From NCBI RefSeq assembly GCF_900104635.1, contig NZ_FNWC01000007.1:1525421-1589420 (forward strand): DNA of 64,000 nt, given 5' to 3'. A program made the position numbers and the translations under genes. Positions 8,132 through 17,161 of this stretch are shown one piece after another. Under the pieces are notes generated by a model that did no database searches, was not told the origin of the DNA, and saw nothing but the letters and a program-made list of their open reading frames with translations. Positions within the stretch are counted from its first letter, which is position 1; each line of letters opens with the position of its first letter. The DNA is from Coprococcus phoceensis. GTDB taxonomy: Bacteria > Bacillota > Clostridia > Lachnospirales > Lachnospiraceae.

Positions 8132-9276
8132 AGTTCCACTTCCTTTCGAATTTCTTCTTCTCTTCCCGCCAAAGAACCTTGTACCATCTCTGGTTTTCCA
8201 CCGCCTCTTCCGCCGAATTTCTCATTTAATCGTTTTGAAAATATTCGTGTATCACAACTTTTACTTCCAATCACATAGCGATAGCCATCTTTTTCATCTC
8301 CCGCAAATACAGCTCCAATCGAAGCACCGTTTTCTATGATAAGGTTTGTCAATTCTCTCGGCGCATTTCCCTCAAGCTCTTCCTCAAACCAAACGACTAC
8401 TTCTTGGGATTGTGGAATCTGCTCCACCTTATAGACAAGAAGCTTTTGCTGAAGCTGTGAAACCTTCGCTTTTCCAGATGAAATCTCTTGCTTTAATCTG
8501 GTGACTTCTGAAAAGACTTCCTCCTCCGGGGCTGACAGCAAAACAGAAATTTTTTTCACACTCTCTGCTTTCTGCTCATAATCCTGAAGTGCCCGGAATC
8601 CACAGAGCATGGAAATTCGTACGCCACCTTTATAATTCTGCACATTCAAAAGCTTGATCAATCCAATCTCCCCAGTCTTTTTGACATGCGGTGCACAACA
8701 GGCGCACACATCATATCCTGGTATCTCCACAATGCGTACCTGCCCTTCAATCTCAATCTTACTTCTGTAAGCAATTGAATCTAATTCCTCTTTAGCGGGA
8801 TACAACACCTTGATATCCAGACTCTTCACCACTGCTTCATTGGCTTTTCGCTCGATCACTTTTAATTCTTCTTTAGAAATGCTGCCGTTGAAATCCATTG
8901 TAATGGCATCTTTTCCCATGTGGAACCCGACATTGTCATAGCCATATACCGCATGTACAATCCCTGATACAATATGTTCTCCGGAATGCTGCTGCATCTT
9001 GGAAAACCGTTCTTCCCAGTCAATCGTGCCCTGTACTGTTTTTCCTATTTCCAAAGATTGGTTCGTCTTATGGTAAATGATTCCGGCTTTTTCCTGCACA
9101 TCTGTCACTTTTGCATCATCTAGTCTCCCGGTATCTGCGTATTGTCCCCCTCCCTCAGGAAAAAAGGCAGTTCTGTCAAGAACCACCTCATATACTTCCC
9201 CTGATTGTTCGCACGAGACAACCGTTGCCGAAAAGGTTACCATATGACTATCTTCATAAAATAACTTTTCTGTCAT
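8092..9276 (-). CDS. alaX: Alanyl-tRNA editing protein AlaX (long form, DHHA1)
   Basis: A 394-residue trans-editing hydrolase that removes Ser or Gly from mischarged tRNA-Ala. The N-terminal region carries FFPEGGGQ. The zinc-site motifs are HSGEH (about residues 97-101) and CACCAPHV (Cys/His, about 195-202). The C-terminal DHHA1-like domain ends in a Gly-rich GGRGGGKPEMVQG, as in full AlaRS. There is no aminoacylation domain, so it is a free-standing editor. Its ATG is 3 nt after the argS stop and the ribosome binding site lies within the argS end: translational coupling. Confidence 0.92.
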   Translation of the reverse strand: MTEKLFYEDSHMVTFSATVVSCEQSGEVYEVVLDRTAFFPEGGGQYADTGRLDDAKVTDVQEKAGIIYHKTNQSLEIGKTVQGTIDWEERFSKMQQHSGEHIVSGIVHAVYGYDNVGFHMGKDAITMDFNGSISKEELKVIERKANEAVVKSLDIKVLYPAKEELDSIAYRSKIEIEGQVRIVEIPGYDVCACCAPHVKKTGEIGLIKLLNVQNYKGGVRISMLCGFRALQDYEQKAESVKKISVLLSAPEEEVFSEVTRLKQEISSGKAKVSQLQQKLLVYKVEQIPQSQEVVVWFEEELEGNAPRELTNLIIENGASIGAVFAGDEKDGYRYVIGSKSCDTRIFSKRLNEKFGGRGGGKPEMVQGSLAGREEEIRKEVELCSKEVLDSGFGD

Positions 9277-9279
9277 ATC

Positions 9280-11046
9280 CTACATCCTTTCCGGAGCCTC
9301 AAAACCAAGCATGTCAATACATGCCTCCAATGCCCGTTTTGTAATCAGCAACAATGCGATAAATCCTGCTTTTCGGTCTTCATTCTCTTCTGAAAGAATC
9401 TTCGTCTCATGATAGAAGCGATTGAATGCATTCGAAAGATCATAAATGTATGCACAGATTTTATGTGGTGCAAGTTCTTCAAATGCTGTCTCAATGACAT
9501 TATTAAATTTTGCAACCTCCAGCATCAATGCTTTTTCACTCTGTGTCTGAGGTTTTTTCATCTTGCACTTGGCTGCATCTTTTCCACTTTCTGCATATTT
9601 TGCAAGAATTGATTTGATACGCACAATCGTATATAAATTGTACGGTCCTGTATTTCCCTCGAACGAGATAAATCTTTCCACATCAAACACATAATCCTTC
9701 GCAGCCTGATTTGACAAATCTCCGTATTTCATGGCAGAAAGCGCAACCATCTGTGCTGTCTTTCTCGCCTCTTCTTCGGACATCGTACGGTTCTCTGCAA
9801 TTTTTTTATACATCTCCTCATTGATGTCATTGATCAGACTCTCCAGACGCATCACTCCGCCGTCTCTCGTCTTAAATGGTTTTCCGTCTTTTCCGTTCAT
9901 TGTACCAAATCCAATGAACTTCAATTCCATATTCTCATTGATGATCTTTGTCTTTTTCGCGCAACGGAATACCTGCACAAAATGCAGTTCCTGACGCTTA
10001 TCTGCAAGGTAGATCACCTCATCCGGATGATACAGTTTCTCACGTTCGATCAGTGTGGCAAGATCTGTCGTATCATACAATGCCGCTCCGTCAGATTTTA
10101 AGATCATACACGGCGGGATCTCTTTTGTATCGTTCTCTTCTTTGACATCTACGACAAGCGCTCCCTGATCAATATGTGCATAACCTTCTTTTTTCATATA
10201 TTCTACCATCTCCGGAATATATGGCTGCGCATCTGCCTCGCCTTTCCAAAGATCAAATTCCACGTTCAATGCACCGTAATTCTTTTTTAAATCCGCAACA
10301 GAAACATTCATAATGTGTTTCCAGATTGCAGTGTATCCTCTATGCCCGTTCTGCAATAAGAATGTCGCCTGCAATGCTTCTTCTTTATAATCTTCATGTT
10401 CTTTTGCGTATGCGCTCGCTGTCGGATAAATCTCTTCCAACTCGGTGATCGTAAACGGTGATTCTTCTGGATATTCTCCTTCAAACTGATCGTCAAAATA
10501 TGGAAGCTCCGGTTTTCTCTTTTTCAGCTCGGTGATGACAAGTCCCATCTGGTATCCCCAGTCTCCAAGATGCACATCTCCAATCATCTTATGTCCGACA
10601 TATTTCCCGATTCGTTTTACACTTTCCCCAATTACCGCTGAGCGAAGATGTCCTACATGAAGCGGCTTTGCAACATTCGCTCCGCCGTAATCCACAATGA
10701 TCGTCTTCTGCTTTGTCGGCTCTTCCACACCAAGTTTTTCCTGCTCTGACATTTTTCCTAAATAAGAAGCGACAAACTCACCGTCCAGAATAATATTGAT
10801 AAATCCTGGATTGACCGCCTCCACCTGCTCAATGCAAACACTTTCTTTTAATACTTCAACCACATCATTGGCAATCATGATCGGTGCTTTCTTATAAGCT
10901 TTTGCCGCCGCCATCGCGCCATTACACTGATATTCACACAAATCCGGTCTGTTTGACAATGTAACCTTTGCATATTGTTTATCATATCCTGCTTTCTCAA
11001 AGGCAGCTTCCAATTCAAATGTTAAAATATCTGCTATTTTTTTCAT
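9280..11046 (-). CDS. argS: Arginyl-tRNA synthetase
   Basis: ArgRS, 588 residues, charges tRNA-Arg. The class I HIGH-type motif is HVGHLRSAVIGES (about residue 126), preceded by DYGGANVAKPLHVGH, the ArgRS signature. The KMSKS region is replaced by a Gly-rich GTMNGKDGKPFKTRDGG, as is normal for many ArgRS enzymes. The C-terminal anticodon-binding domain ends LEACIDMLGFEAPERM. GGAGG lies 6 nt before the ATG. First gene of the argS-alaX-CPBP unit. Confidence 0.97.
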   Translation of the reverse strand: MKKIADILTFELEAAFEKAGYDKQYAKVTLSNRPDLCEYQCNGAMAAAKAYKKAPIMIANDVVEVLKESVCIEQVEAVNPGFINIILDGEFVASYLGKMSEQEKLGVEEPTKQKTIIVDYGGANVAKPLHVGHLRSAVIGESVKRIGKYVGHKMIGDVHLGDWGYQMGLVITELKKRKPELPYFDDQFEGEYPEESPFTITELEEIYPTASAYAKEHEDYKEEALQATFLLQNGHRGYTAIWKHIMNVSVADLKKNYGALNVEFDLWKGEADAQPYIPEMVEYMKKEGYAHIDQGALVVDVKEENDTKEIPPCMILKSDGAALYDTTDLATLIEREKLYHPDEVIYLADKRQELHFVQVFRCAKKTKIINENMELKFIGFGTMNGKDGKPFKTRDGGVMRLESLINDINEEMYKKIAENRTMSEEEARKTAQMVALSAMKYGDLSNQAAKDYVFDVERFISFEGNTGPYNLYTIVRIKSILAKYAESGKDAAKCKMKKPQTQSEKALMLEVAKFNNVIETAFEELAPHKICAYIYDLSNAFNRFYHETKILSEENEDRKAGFIALLLITKRALEACIDMLGFEAPERM

Positions 11047-11255
11047 AGTTCCTCCTGCTTTGCATCTGCTCTATTTCGTTCGTTCATATTTTTTCTTATA
11101 CTTCCTTATTTTAGCACAAGGATTTCATTGCAACAACCATATATTTGCAAAAGATTTCGTTCGTTATTGTATTTTCTTTTCTTCCATGATATATTTAGGA
11201 ACGATTACTATTATTGAAACTTAAATATACTATATTATGAAAGTGAGGAAACATT

Positions 11256-12131
11256 ATGAAAATAGGCTCTCATGTAGGTATGAGTGGCAAAGAGATGCTG
11301 CTTGGTTCAGCAAAAGAAGCCGTCTCATACAACGCCAATACCTTTATGTTTTATACAGGCGCACCCCAAAATACGCGCCGAAAAGATGTCAGTGAATTAA
11401 ATATTGACGCGGCATGGGATTACATGTCCGCTCACGGAATTGACGAAATCGTTGTGCATGCACCGTATATCATCAATCTTGGAAATACAATCAAACCGGA
11501 AACCTTTGAGCTGGCAGTAGAATTTTTGCAGCTAGAATTGGAGCGAACAGAAAGCTGTAAAAGTCACACTTTGATTCTCCATCCCGGCGCACACGTAGGC
11601 GCTGGAGCAGATGCCGGAATTGCACAAATCGTAAAGGGATTAAACACTGTCCTGACCAAGGACACGAATTGTAATATTGCCTTAGAGACGATGGCAGGAA
11701 AGGGAACCGAGATCGGACGGTCTTTCGAAGAACTTGCACGCATCTACGACGGTGTTGTCCACAACGAAAAGCTGCGCGTCTGCTTTGATACCTGCCATAC
11801 ACATGACAGTGGCTATGATATCATTCACGATTTTGACGGAGTCATCAACCATTTTGACAAACTCATAGGCAAAGAGCAGATTGCCGTCTTTCACATTAAT
11901 GACAGCAAAAATATACGCGGTGCTTCCAAGGATCGCCATGCCAACATAGGTCTCGGCGAAATCGGCTTTGATGCACTCTCCTATATCGTGCATCACAAAG
12001 ACTTCAAAACAGTGCCAAAGATTTTGGAGACACCTTATATTCCATCTACAGAGAATCCCAAAAAATCTTTCGCACCTTACAAACACGAAATTGAAATGTT
12101 AAAAACCAAGACATTCTCTTCTATCCTTTAA
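11256..12131 (+). CDS. nfo: Endonuclease IV (AP endonuclease)
   Basis: A 291-residue zinc enzyme of base-excision repair that cuts 5' to abasic sites. The metal-binding motifs are all present: HPGAHVGAG (about residue 109), ALETMAGKG (about 142), [13 protein letters not shown] (about 176) and VFHINDSKN (about 213). Length matches the E. coli enzyme. GAGG lies 8 nt before the ATG. Single gene, transcribed divergently from argS. Confidence 0.96.
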   Translation: MKIGSHVGMSGKEMLLGSAKEAVSYNANTFMFYTGAPQNTRRKDVSELNIDAAWDYMSAHGIDEIVVHAPYIINLGNTIKPETFELAVEFLQLELERTESCKSHTLILHPGAHVGAGADAGIAQIVKGLNTVLTKDTNCNIALETMAGKGTEIGRSFEELARIYDGVVHNEKLRVCFDTCHTHDSGYDIIHDFDGVINHFDKLIGKEQIAVFHINDSKNIRGASKDRHANIGLGEIGFDALSYIVHHKDFKTVPKILETPYIPSTENPKKSFAPYKHEIEMLKTKTFSSIL

Positions 12132-12152
12132 GATGATTATTTTACCTTCCTC

Positions 12153-12202
12153 TTGACTTTCTCTTCTTCTAATTGTAATATTGTATTATATATTTAATAC
12201 AA
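12153..12202 (+). promoter_or_regulatory. Promoter and operator of the GntR/ABC operon
   Basis: TTGACT (12153-12158), 17-nt spacer, TATAAT-like TAATAT (12176-12181). Immediately downstream is a perfect inverted repeat: TTGTATTA (12181-12188) and TAATACAA (12195-12202), 6 nt apart. Its place over the start point fits repression by the operon's own GntR regulator. Confidence 0.7.
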
Positions 12203-12219
12203 AGTGAGGTGATTCTTAA

Positions 12220-12588
12220 ATGCCATGGGAACTAAGCAATGACCGACCTATTTATCTGCAGCTTATGGAACGTATACAAATGGATATTGTATCGGGCAAA
12301 TACCACGCTGGTGACAAGCTTCCTTCTGTACGCGATCTCGCAATAGAAGCTGCTGTAAATCCAAACACGATGCAAAAAGCTTTATCAGAACTGGAACGTG
12401 TTGGTTTGGTATACTCACAGAGAACGAGTGGACGTTTTATTACGGAGGACGCAACTATGATAAAAGAACTAAAACAGCATCTTGCCAATGAACATATCTT
12501 AGAATTTTTCGAAAAAATGAAACAACTCGGTTTTCGAGAAGAAGAAGCTTTACAACTTATGGAAGAGAGAATAAAGGGGGAAAAATAG
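12220..12588 (+). CDS. GntR-family regulator, YtrA type
   Basis: A 122-residue regulator. The N-terminal winged HTH spans about residues 8-75 (PIYLQLMERIQMDIVSGKY, then AGDKLPSVRDLAIEAAVNPNTMQKAL, then GLVYSQRTSGRFIT), followed by only a short helical tail. This is the small YtrA subfamily that represses linked ABC transporter genes. GAGGTG lies 8 nt before the ATG. It heads a three-gene operon, abutting the ATPase gene with no gap. The perfect inverted repeat just upstream is its probable operator. A second YtrA-type regulator with an ABC pair lies on the mobile element at 54980-55363. Confidence 0.9.
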   Translation: MPWELSNDRPIYLQLMERIQMDIVSGKYHAGDKLPSVRDLAIEAAVNPNTMQKALSELERVGLVYSQRTSGRFITEDATMIKELKQHLANEHILEFFEKMKQLGFREEEALQLMEERIKGEK

Positions 12589-13287
12589 ATGAATCCTATT
12601 TTGGAGTGCAGAGGACTTACCAAAAATTACGGAAGCTTTACTGCATTATCGAACTTAAATCTATCTCTGGACAGAGGACAGATTATCGGTCTTTTAGGAC
12701 CAAACGGAAGCGGAAAGACAACATTGATCAAACTCATCAACGGTCTGCTCGTTCCAACAGATGGACGCATATTGATCGACGGGGCAGAACCATCTGTCAC
12801 CACACGAAATATTGTCTCTTACCTTCCGGAACGGACATACTTAAGCGACTGGATGAAAGTAAAAGAGATTGTCTCTTATTTCAAAGACTTTTATGAGAAT
12901 TTTGATGAGAAACGTGCCTATGAGATGCTTGCACATTTGCAGATTGATTCAAATGCAAGACTCCGCACCTTTTCCAAAGGGACAAAAGAAAAGGTACAAT
13001 TGATTTTAGTCATGAGCCGCAATGCAGATTTGTACGTATTGGACGAACCAATCGGCGGTGTTGATCCGGCAGCACGTGATTATATACTGAACACCATTCT
13101 TACAAACTATAATGAAAATGCTACAATATTGATCTCTACACATTTGATCACAGATATTGAAAACATTTTAGACCGTGTTCTTTTTCTTCAAAACGGGCAC
13201 ATTGCACTCAATACAAGTGTAGATGACATCCGAATTGAGCACGGAAAATCCGTAGATACATTATTCAGGGAGGTATTCAGATGTTAA
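12589..13287 (+). CDS. ABC transporter ATP-binding protein
   Basis: A 232-residue ATPase: Walker A GPNGSGKT (about 36-43), a divergent signature FSKGTKEKVQL (about 128-138, in place of LSGGQ), Walker B YVLDEPIGGVD (about 151-161) and switch His in STHL. The degenerate signature is typical of YtrB-like partners of YtrA regulators. It would energise the permease at 13281 to move an unknown substrate, possibly a cell-wall-active compound. It starts directly after the regulator stop and overlaps the permease by 7 bp. Confidence 0.92.
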   Translation: MNPILECRGLTKNYGSFTALSNLNLSLDRGQIIGLLGPNGSGKTTLIKLINGLLVPTDGRILIDGAEPSVTTRNIVSYLPERTYLSDWMKVKEIVSYFKDFYENFDEKRAYEMLAHLQIDSNARLRTFSKGTKEKVQLILVMSRNADLYVLDEPIGGVDPAARDYILNTILTNYNENATILISTHLITDIENILDRVLFLQNGHIALNTSVDDIRIEHGKSVDTLFREVFRC

Positions 13288-14063
13288 GTAAATTAATTAA
13301 ACACGAATTTCGGGCACTCTCCCGATTTTTACTTCCGATTCATATTCTTTTGCTGGTTGCCTGTCTGATTGGACGATTTATGTTTCAGGCGATGGCCATG
13401 ATGGATCTGCCAAATGTGATATTGATTGTCTCATTTGTATTCCTGATCTCCATCTGGATCGTTGTACCATGTGCGACATCTATTTTAATTGTAGTACGCT
13501 ATTATAAAAGCCTGTATACCGACGAAGGATATCTGACACTGACACTTCCGGCGACAAGAGGACAGCTTCTGTTTTCCAAAGCATTTGCAGCATGCGTCTG
13601 GAGTATTTTAGATCTCGCAATCGTCATCGCAGGACTTGCAATCGTGGTTATCATACCACAGGTTTATCAAAACTCTGCAGAGGCGCTTAATGAGCTAGAA
13701 AAAGCATTGGAGATGTCACCAAGCCTGTTTTTCTGGTCAACTGTCGGAATCTCTGTTGTCGGATGTTTTGGGAATGTGGCACTTTACTATTTTTCAGTAT
13801 CTATCGGGCAGCTCCTTTCTTCGCACAGAGTGCTCGGAGCAATCATTGCTTACTTTGCAATTTCAACAGTTTTTTCTGTATTGATGCTGATCGTCATGTT
13901 TGCAGTTGGATATGATCCATTTTTGAGCGCTTCCTCTGATTCGCTTGCCACAACAGCATTCTTAAGTTCTTATAAGGCAAGCGCCATCCTATGTATCCTG
14001 GAAACATTCCTGTTCTTCGGTGGTACATACTACTTACTAAAGAAAAAAACAAATCTCAACTAA
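13281..14063 (+). CDS. ABC-2-type transporter permease
   Basis: A 260-residue protein with six predicted membrane segments: about 17-40, 45-75, 105-130, 150-175, 190-215 and 230-250. It begins MLSKLIKHEFRALSRFLLP, a typical ABC-2 start with a basic N-terminus before the first segment. It is the membrane part of the pair with the ATPase just upstream, whose end it overlaps. GGGAGG lies 7 nt before the ATG. The operon ends with a bidirectional terminator at 14069-14102. Confidence 0.88.
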   Translation: MLSKLIKHEFRALSRFLLPIHILLLVACLIGRFMFQAMAMMDLPNVILIVSFVFLISIWIVVPCATSILIVVRYYKSLYTDEGYLTLTLPATRGQLLFSKAFAACVWSILDLAIVIAGLAIVVIIPQVYQNSAEALNELEKALEMSPSLFFWSTVGISVVGCFGNVALYYFSVSIGQLLSSHRVLGAIIAYFAISTVFSVLMLIVMFAVGYDPFLSASSDSLATTAFLSSYKASAILCILETFLFFGGTYYLLKKKTNLN

Positions 14064-14068
14064 AAAAC

Positions 14069-14102
14069 AGGGACAAGGGTTCTTTTTGAAACCCTCGTCC
14101 CT
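14069..14102. terminator. Bidirectional terminator
   Basis: A 13-bp stem with one mismatch (14069-14081 with 14090-14102) has a T-run on the plus strand (TATTTTTAT) and T-rich sequence after the stem on the minus strand. It serves both the rightward GntR/ABC operon and the leftward azlCD genes. Confidence 0.85.
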
Positions 14103-14109
14103 ATTTTTA

Positions 14110-14442
14110 TCAAAATACAACCTGAATCAAAAACATATACAGCACCGTTCCAGCCCCGATACTGAGCAGATTGTTTCGTTTCCACACATGCAGTGCCGCA
14201 ACCGTGGCCACAGCAATCAACTCCGGAACACCATGCGGCGCCTCCCGCACCGGTGTACTTTTTAAACAATATACAACAAGCATCCCGATCACTGCCGGTG
14301 TCAATACTTTTCCAAGATACTGTATCGTCTCTGGAATCTCTTTTCCTTTTGGAAAGACCAAAAAAGGAGTAACTCTCGTTGCAAATGTAGTCAGTGCAAC
14401 CGCCAAAATAATCAAAATCGAAATTCCCGCACTTACCGGCAT
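14110..14442 (-). CDS. azlD: Branched-chain amino acid exporter small subunit AzlD
   Basis: A 110-residue protein with three to four membrane segments; the conserved start region LTTFATRVTPFLVF is characteristic of AzlD. With AzlC it forms an exporter of branched-chain amino acids (and analogues such as azaleucine). Its ATG lies within the azlC end (10-bp overlap), with AAGGAGG upstream, so it is translationally coupled. Confidence 0.9.
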   Translation of the reverse strand: MPVSAGISILIILAVALTTFATRVTPFLVFPKGKEIPETIQYLGKVLTPAVIGMLVVYCLKSTPVREAPHGVPELIAVATVAALHVWKRNNLLSIGAGTVLYMFLIQVVF

Positions 14443-15137
14443 CCTTCTTCCTCCTTATCCAATCTCTTTTCCCCCACAAACAATATAAGAACAATCAAAA
14501 GCATCGACGGCAATACAAAACTGTCCGCGCCAAAAATCTGCAGACAAACAAACGCTCCCACAACACCGATCACCGCCGGTATCCGGTTCTTTTTCTCCAT
14601 CCATTGTTCAATAAAGATCACAACAAACAATGCCGTCATTGCAAAATCAATTCCCTCTGAATTGATCGGAAGAAGACTTCCCACCAAACCACCGATTGCA
14701 GAACCAATCACCCAATAAGATTGATTCAAAAGTGCGATCGCCAAAAGAAACTTTTCTTCCGCTACTCCCTGAGGCACTTTTGTCGTACAAAGCAATGAGT
14801 ACGTCTCATCCGTCAAGCTAAAAATCATATACCATCTTGATTTGCCCATTTTATTAAATTTTTCCAAAAGAGAGATTCCATAAAACACATGTCTGACATT
14901 CACCATAAATGTCAAAAAAATGACTTGTAAAAAAGAAATACCCGGCACGAAAAAATTCACTGCCAGGTATTGTCCAGAACCTGCATATACAAGCAGACTC
15001 ATTAATATCGCCCATACGAAAGAATATCCCTTTTCTGCATACATCACACCAAACGCAATTCCTATAAACAAATATCCCGTCAACACCGGAATTGTATAAG
15101 GAAATGCTTTCTTAAATGCTTGCCTATGTTGTGACAT
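14433..15137 (-). CDS. azlC: Branched-chain amino acid exporter large subunit AzlC
   Basis: A 234-residue AzlC-family protein. It begins with a basic, soluble stretch then AFPYTIPVLTGYLFIGIAFGVMYAEKG, the family signature. About seven hydrophobic segments and the motif VNVRHVFYGISLLEKFN (about 80-96) complete it. It exports branched-chain amino acids together with AzlD. GAGGAAG lies 5 nt before the ATG. The tRNA-Arg gene lies directly upstream on the same strand. Confidence 0.92.
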   Translation of the reverse strand: MSQHRQAFKKAFPYTIPVLTGYLFIGIAFGVMYAEKGYSFVWAILMSLLVYAGSGQYLAVNFFVPGISFLQVIFLTFMVNVRHVFYGISLLEKFNKMGKSRWYMIFSLTDETYSLLCTTKVPQGVAEEKFLLAIALLNQSYWVIGSAIGGLVGSLLPINSEGIDFAMTALFVVIFIEQWMEKKNRIPAVIGVVGAFVCLQIFGADSFVLPSMLLIVLILFVGEKRLDKEEEGCR

Positions 15138-15180
15138 TTCTCTTCCTCTATCCTACACTTTATACCATTCTCAAATATAC

Positions 15181-15251
15181 ACACCTAGGCGGATTCGAAC
15201 CGCCGCACCCGCCTCCGGAGGGCGGTGCTCTATCCCCTGAGCTATAGGTGT
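15181..15251 (-). tRNA. tRNA-Arg (anticodon CCG)
   Basis: A full cloverleaf folds on the minus strand. It has a 7-bp acceptor stem (ACACCTA/TAGGTGT), a D stem GCTC/GAGC, an anticodon stem CCGCC/GGCGG with loop CTCCGGA, and a T arm GGCGG-TTCGAAT-CCGCC. The loop gives anticodon CCG, reading CGG. The 3' CCA is not encoded. 71 nt. Confidence 0.95.
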
Positions 15252-15256
15252 ATAAG

Positions 15257-15279
15257 AGTCGTTTACATCGTAAACGACT
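15257..15279. other. Perfect 10-bp stem-loop upstream of the tRNA
   Basis: AGTCGTTTAC (15257-15266) pairs with GTAAACGACT (15270-15279), loop ATC. It lies between the DUF5688 gene end and the tRNA; the plus strand continues TTTTAAAT, so it is at most a partial terminator for leftward transcription. Confidence 0.5.
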
Positions 15280-15337
15280 TTTAAATAATATCACACTTTT
15301 CTCCAAAAGTAAAGAAATTCTGTCTGGATTTACAAAA

Positions 15338-16219
15338 TCACAAAATTAGTCGGTTTTCTTTTCTGCTGAAATAATATGCTCTGTAAGAGAGGATTTCCTC
15401 CTCTTCCACCTGCGTATCGTTGATCTCTTCAATCATATCCTCCAGATCGATACGGTTCGGGCTCTTACTCTCCGGCACGATAATCACTTCATGTATACTG
15501 CTTGGGAGTACATAATAATTTTCTCCGAGCTGATTTCCAATATCCTCAAGCACCTTATCATACAAAATGCACGCAGCACCAAAGCTTCGGATTTCATTGG
15601 TTAGCACATACATAAAATCTTCTTCCTCTTCATCGTTTGTCTCTTCGCCAAGCAATTCAGCCACCACGGAGTGCATTGTTTGAAATTCCGGCGGCAGGAG
15701 TTTTTTCGTGTTCTGATGTGCAATGTTATAGATTTTCTCTTTTTCCACACCCCACATTTTCACAATATCATCTGTGATCAATATGGTGGCTGTTCCTGAT
15801 TTACTGACATCCAGCAGCACATAGAATACAATCGCCAAATCCAACACGCACACATGTGGAATCTGTTCGAGAAGTTCTGCATTCTCCTCTGCATGAATCA
15901 GTTTGTACACAATTTTTTGCTGCATTTTTGAAAAGCTCTGCAATACCGAAGTCTCCCACGCATGCTCTATGCGCACTTCCTGATACAATTTTAAAATGCT
16001 CTTTACAATCCGGTCAAGTGACTGATGTTTCTGATACTGCTCAAAATATTCTTCCAGATAAATCGTCGGCGATACATTGATTCCTTTTTCACTGACCATG
16101 ATTCCGACTCTGTTTTTTCCATTATTTTTCATCGTCGTCTGAATACATACTGACATCCCTTCTTTCACCTGTTGCTTTATTCTTACTTCTACTGCACTCA
16201 CAAATTGCTGATAATTCAT
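15338..16219 (-). CDS. DUF5688 family protein
   Basis: A 293-residue cytoplasmic protein of unknown function, of a family common in Lachnospiraceae. The start MNYQQFVSAVEVRIKQQVKEG, the central ISPTIYLEEYFEQYQ (here NVSPTIYLEEYFEQYQ, about residues 53-68), the CVLDLAIVFYVLL block and LPPEFQTMHSVVAELLG are recurring features. AAGGAG lies 6 nt upstream of the ATG at 16219. No membrane segment. It stands alone between tRNA-Arg and efp. Confidence 0.8.
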   Translation of the reverse strand: MNYQQFVSAVEVRIKQQVKEGMSVCIQTTMKNNGKNRVGIMVSEKGINVSPTIYLEEYFEQYQKHQSLDRIVKSILKLYQEVRIEHAWETSVLQSFSKMQQKIVYKLIHAEENAELLEQIPHVCVLDLAIVFYVLLDVSKSGTATILITDDIVKMWGVEKEKIYNIAHQNTKKLLPPEFQTMHSVVAELLGEETNDEEEEDFMYVLTNEIRSFGAACILYDKVLEDIGNQLGENYYVLPSSIHEVIIVPESKSPNRIDLEDMIEEINDTQVEEEEILSYRAYYFSRKENRLIL

Positions 16220-16400
16220 ATAAACTCCTTTCCTGTGAGTTGCTTTCTTTTTATCCCTCTTGAAAAATTGACATGAACCTGTCAAAGAAAATAGATTTGA
16301 AATATATTATGGTTTTTTGATTATAACCGAAGCTTCTGAAAAATACAATGCCTTTTTGAAATTTTTATCCATACGCTAACATTTCCTCTGTAACAAAAAA

Positions 16401-16432
16401 AGGATGAGCTATCCTATAAATAAACTCATCCT
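16401..16432 (-). terminator. Intrinsic terminator of efp
   Basis: AGGATGAG (16401-16408) pairs with CTCATCCT (16425-16432). On the minus strand it is followed by TTTTTTTG. It lies about 30 nt beyond the efp stop. Confidence 0.85.
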
Positions 16433-16462
16433 CTCCGTTATCAGATATCTGAACAGAATCCA

Positions 16463-17020
16463 TTATACTCTTGATAAGTACTCTCCTGTACGTGTATCAA
16501 TCTTCAGAACATCGCCTTGTTCTACAAACAACGGTACGTATACAACTGCTCCTGTCTCCACAGTAGCTGGTTTTGTCGCACCCTGTGCTGTATCTCCTTT
16601 AAATCCTGGCTCTGTCTCTGTAATCGCAAGTTCTACGAACAATGGTGGCTCTACAGCAAATACATTGCCATTGTGAGAACAAATCTTCACCATCTCATTC
16701 TCTTTTACGAATTTGAGTGAATCACCAATTGCATCTTCATTCAATGCAATCTGATCATATGTCTCAACATCCATGAAGTGATACAATTCTCCATCAGAAT
16801 ATAAGTACTGCATATCTTTTCTTTCGATATGAGCTTTTGGGAATTTTTCTGTAGGTCTAAATGTTTTTTCTACAGCTCCACCACTGATAATATTTTTTAA
16901 TTTTGTTCTAACGAACGCTGCACCTTTACCTGGTTTTACATGTTGGAATTCTAAAATCTGATAAATATTCCCGTCAATTTCAAGGGTTACACCATTTTTA
17001 AAATCTCCTGCTGAAATCAT
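16463..17020 (-). CDS. efp: Translation elongation factor P
   Basis: EF-P, 185 residues, relieves ribosome stalling at polyproline stretches. Three OB-type domains are present: the N-terminal KOW-like domain with loop [10 protein letters not shown] (about 28-37, site of the modified residue in other bacteria), a middle domain, and the C-terminal signature [30 protein letters not shown] lies 9 nt before the ATG. Monocistronic: own promoter upstream (17111-17139) and own terminator. Confidence 0.98.
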   Translation of the reverse strand: MISAGDFKNGVTLEIDGNIYQILEFQHVKPGKGAAFVRTKLKNIISGGAVEKTFRPTEKFPKAHIERKDMQYLYSDGELYHFMDVETYDQIALNEDAIGDSLKFVKENEMVKICSHNGNVFAVEPPLFVELAITETEPGFKGDTAQGATKPATVETGAVVYVPLFVEQGDVLKIDTRTGEYLSRV

Positions 17021-17110
17021 CTGTTATCCTCCTTAATTATTCCCACATGTATCACTACATCTTGCGGGACATGCTCCTTTAAGCATAAATATTCTTCTTC
17101 ACTTCTATCC

Positions 17111-17139
17111 ATTCTATAATAGTTTGTACGATTTTTCAA
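17111..17139 (-). promoter_or_regulatory. Promoter of efp
   Basis: On the minus strand: TTGAAA (17134-17139), 17-nt spacer, TAGAAT (17111-17116), followed by a leader of about 90 nt before the efp start. Confidence 0.55.
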
Positions 17140-17161
17140 CCTTTTTTTTCTATCCACTTAA

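Noticed and set aside
15181..15251. tRNA-Arg as an integration site
   Set aside because: Flanked by ordinary genes on both sides, with no integrase, no partial tRNA copy and no element genes nearby.
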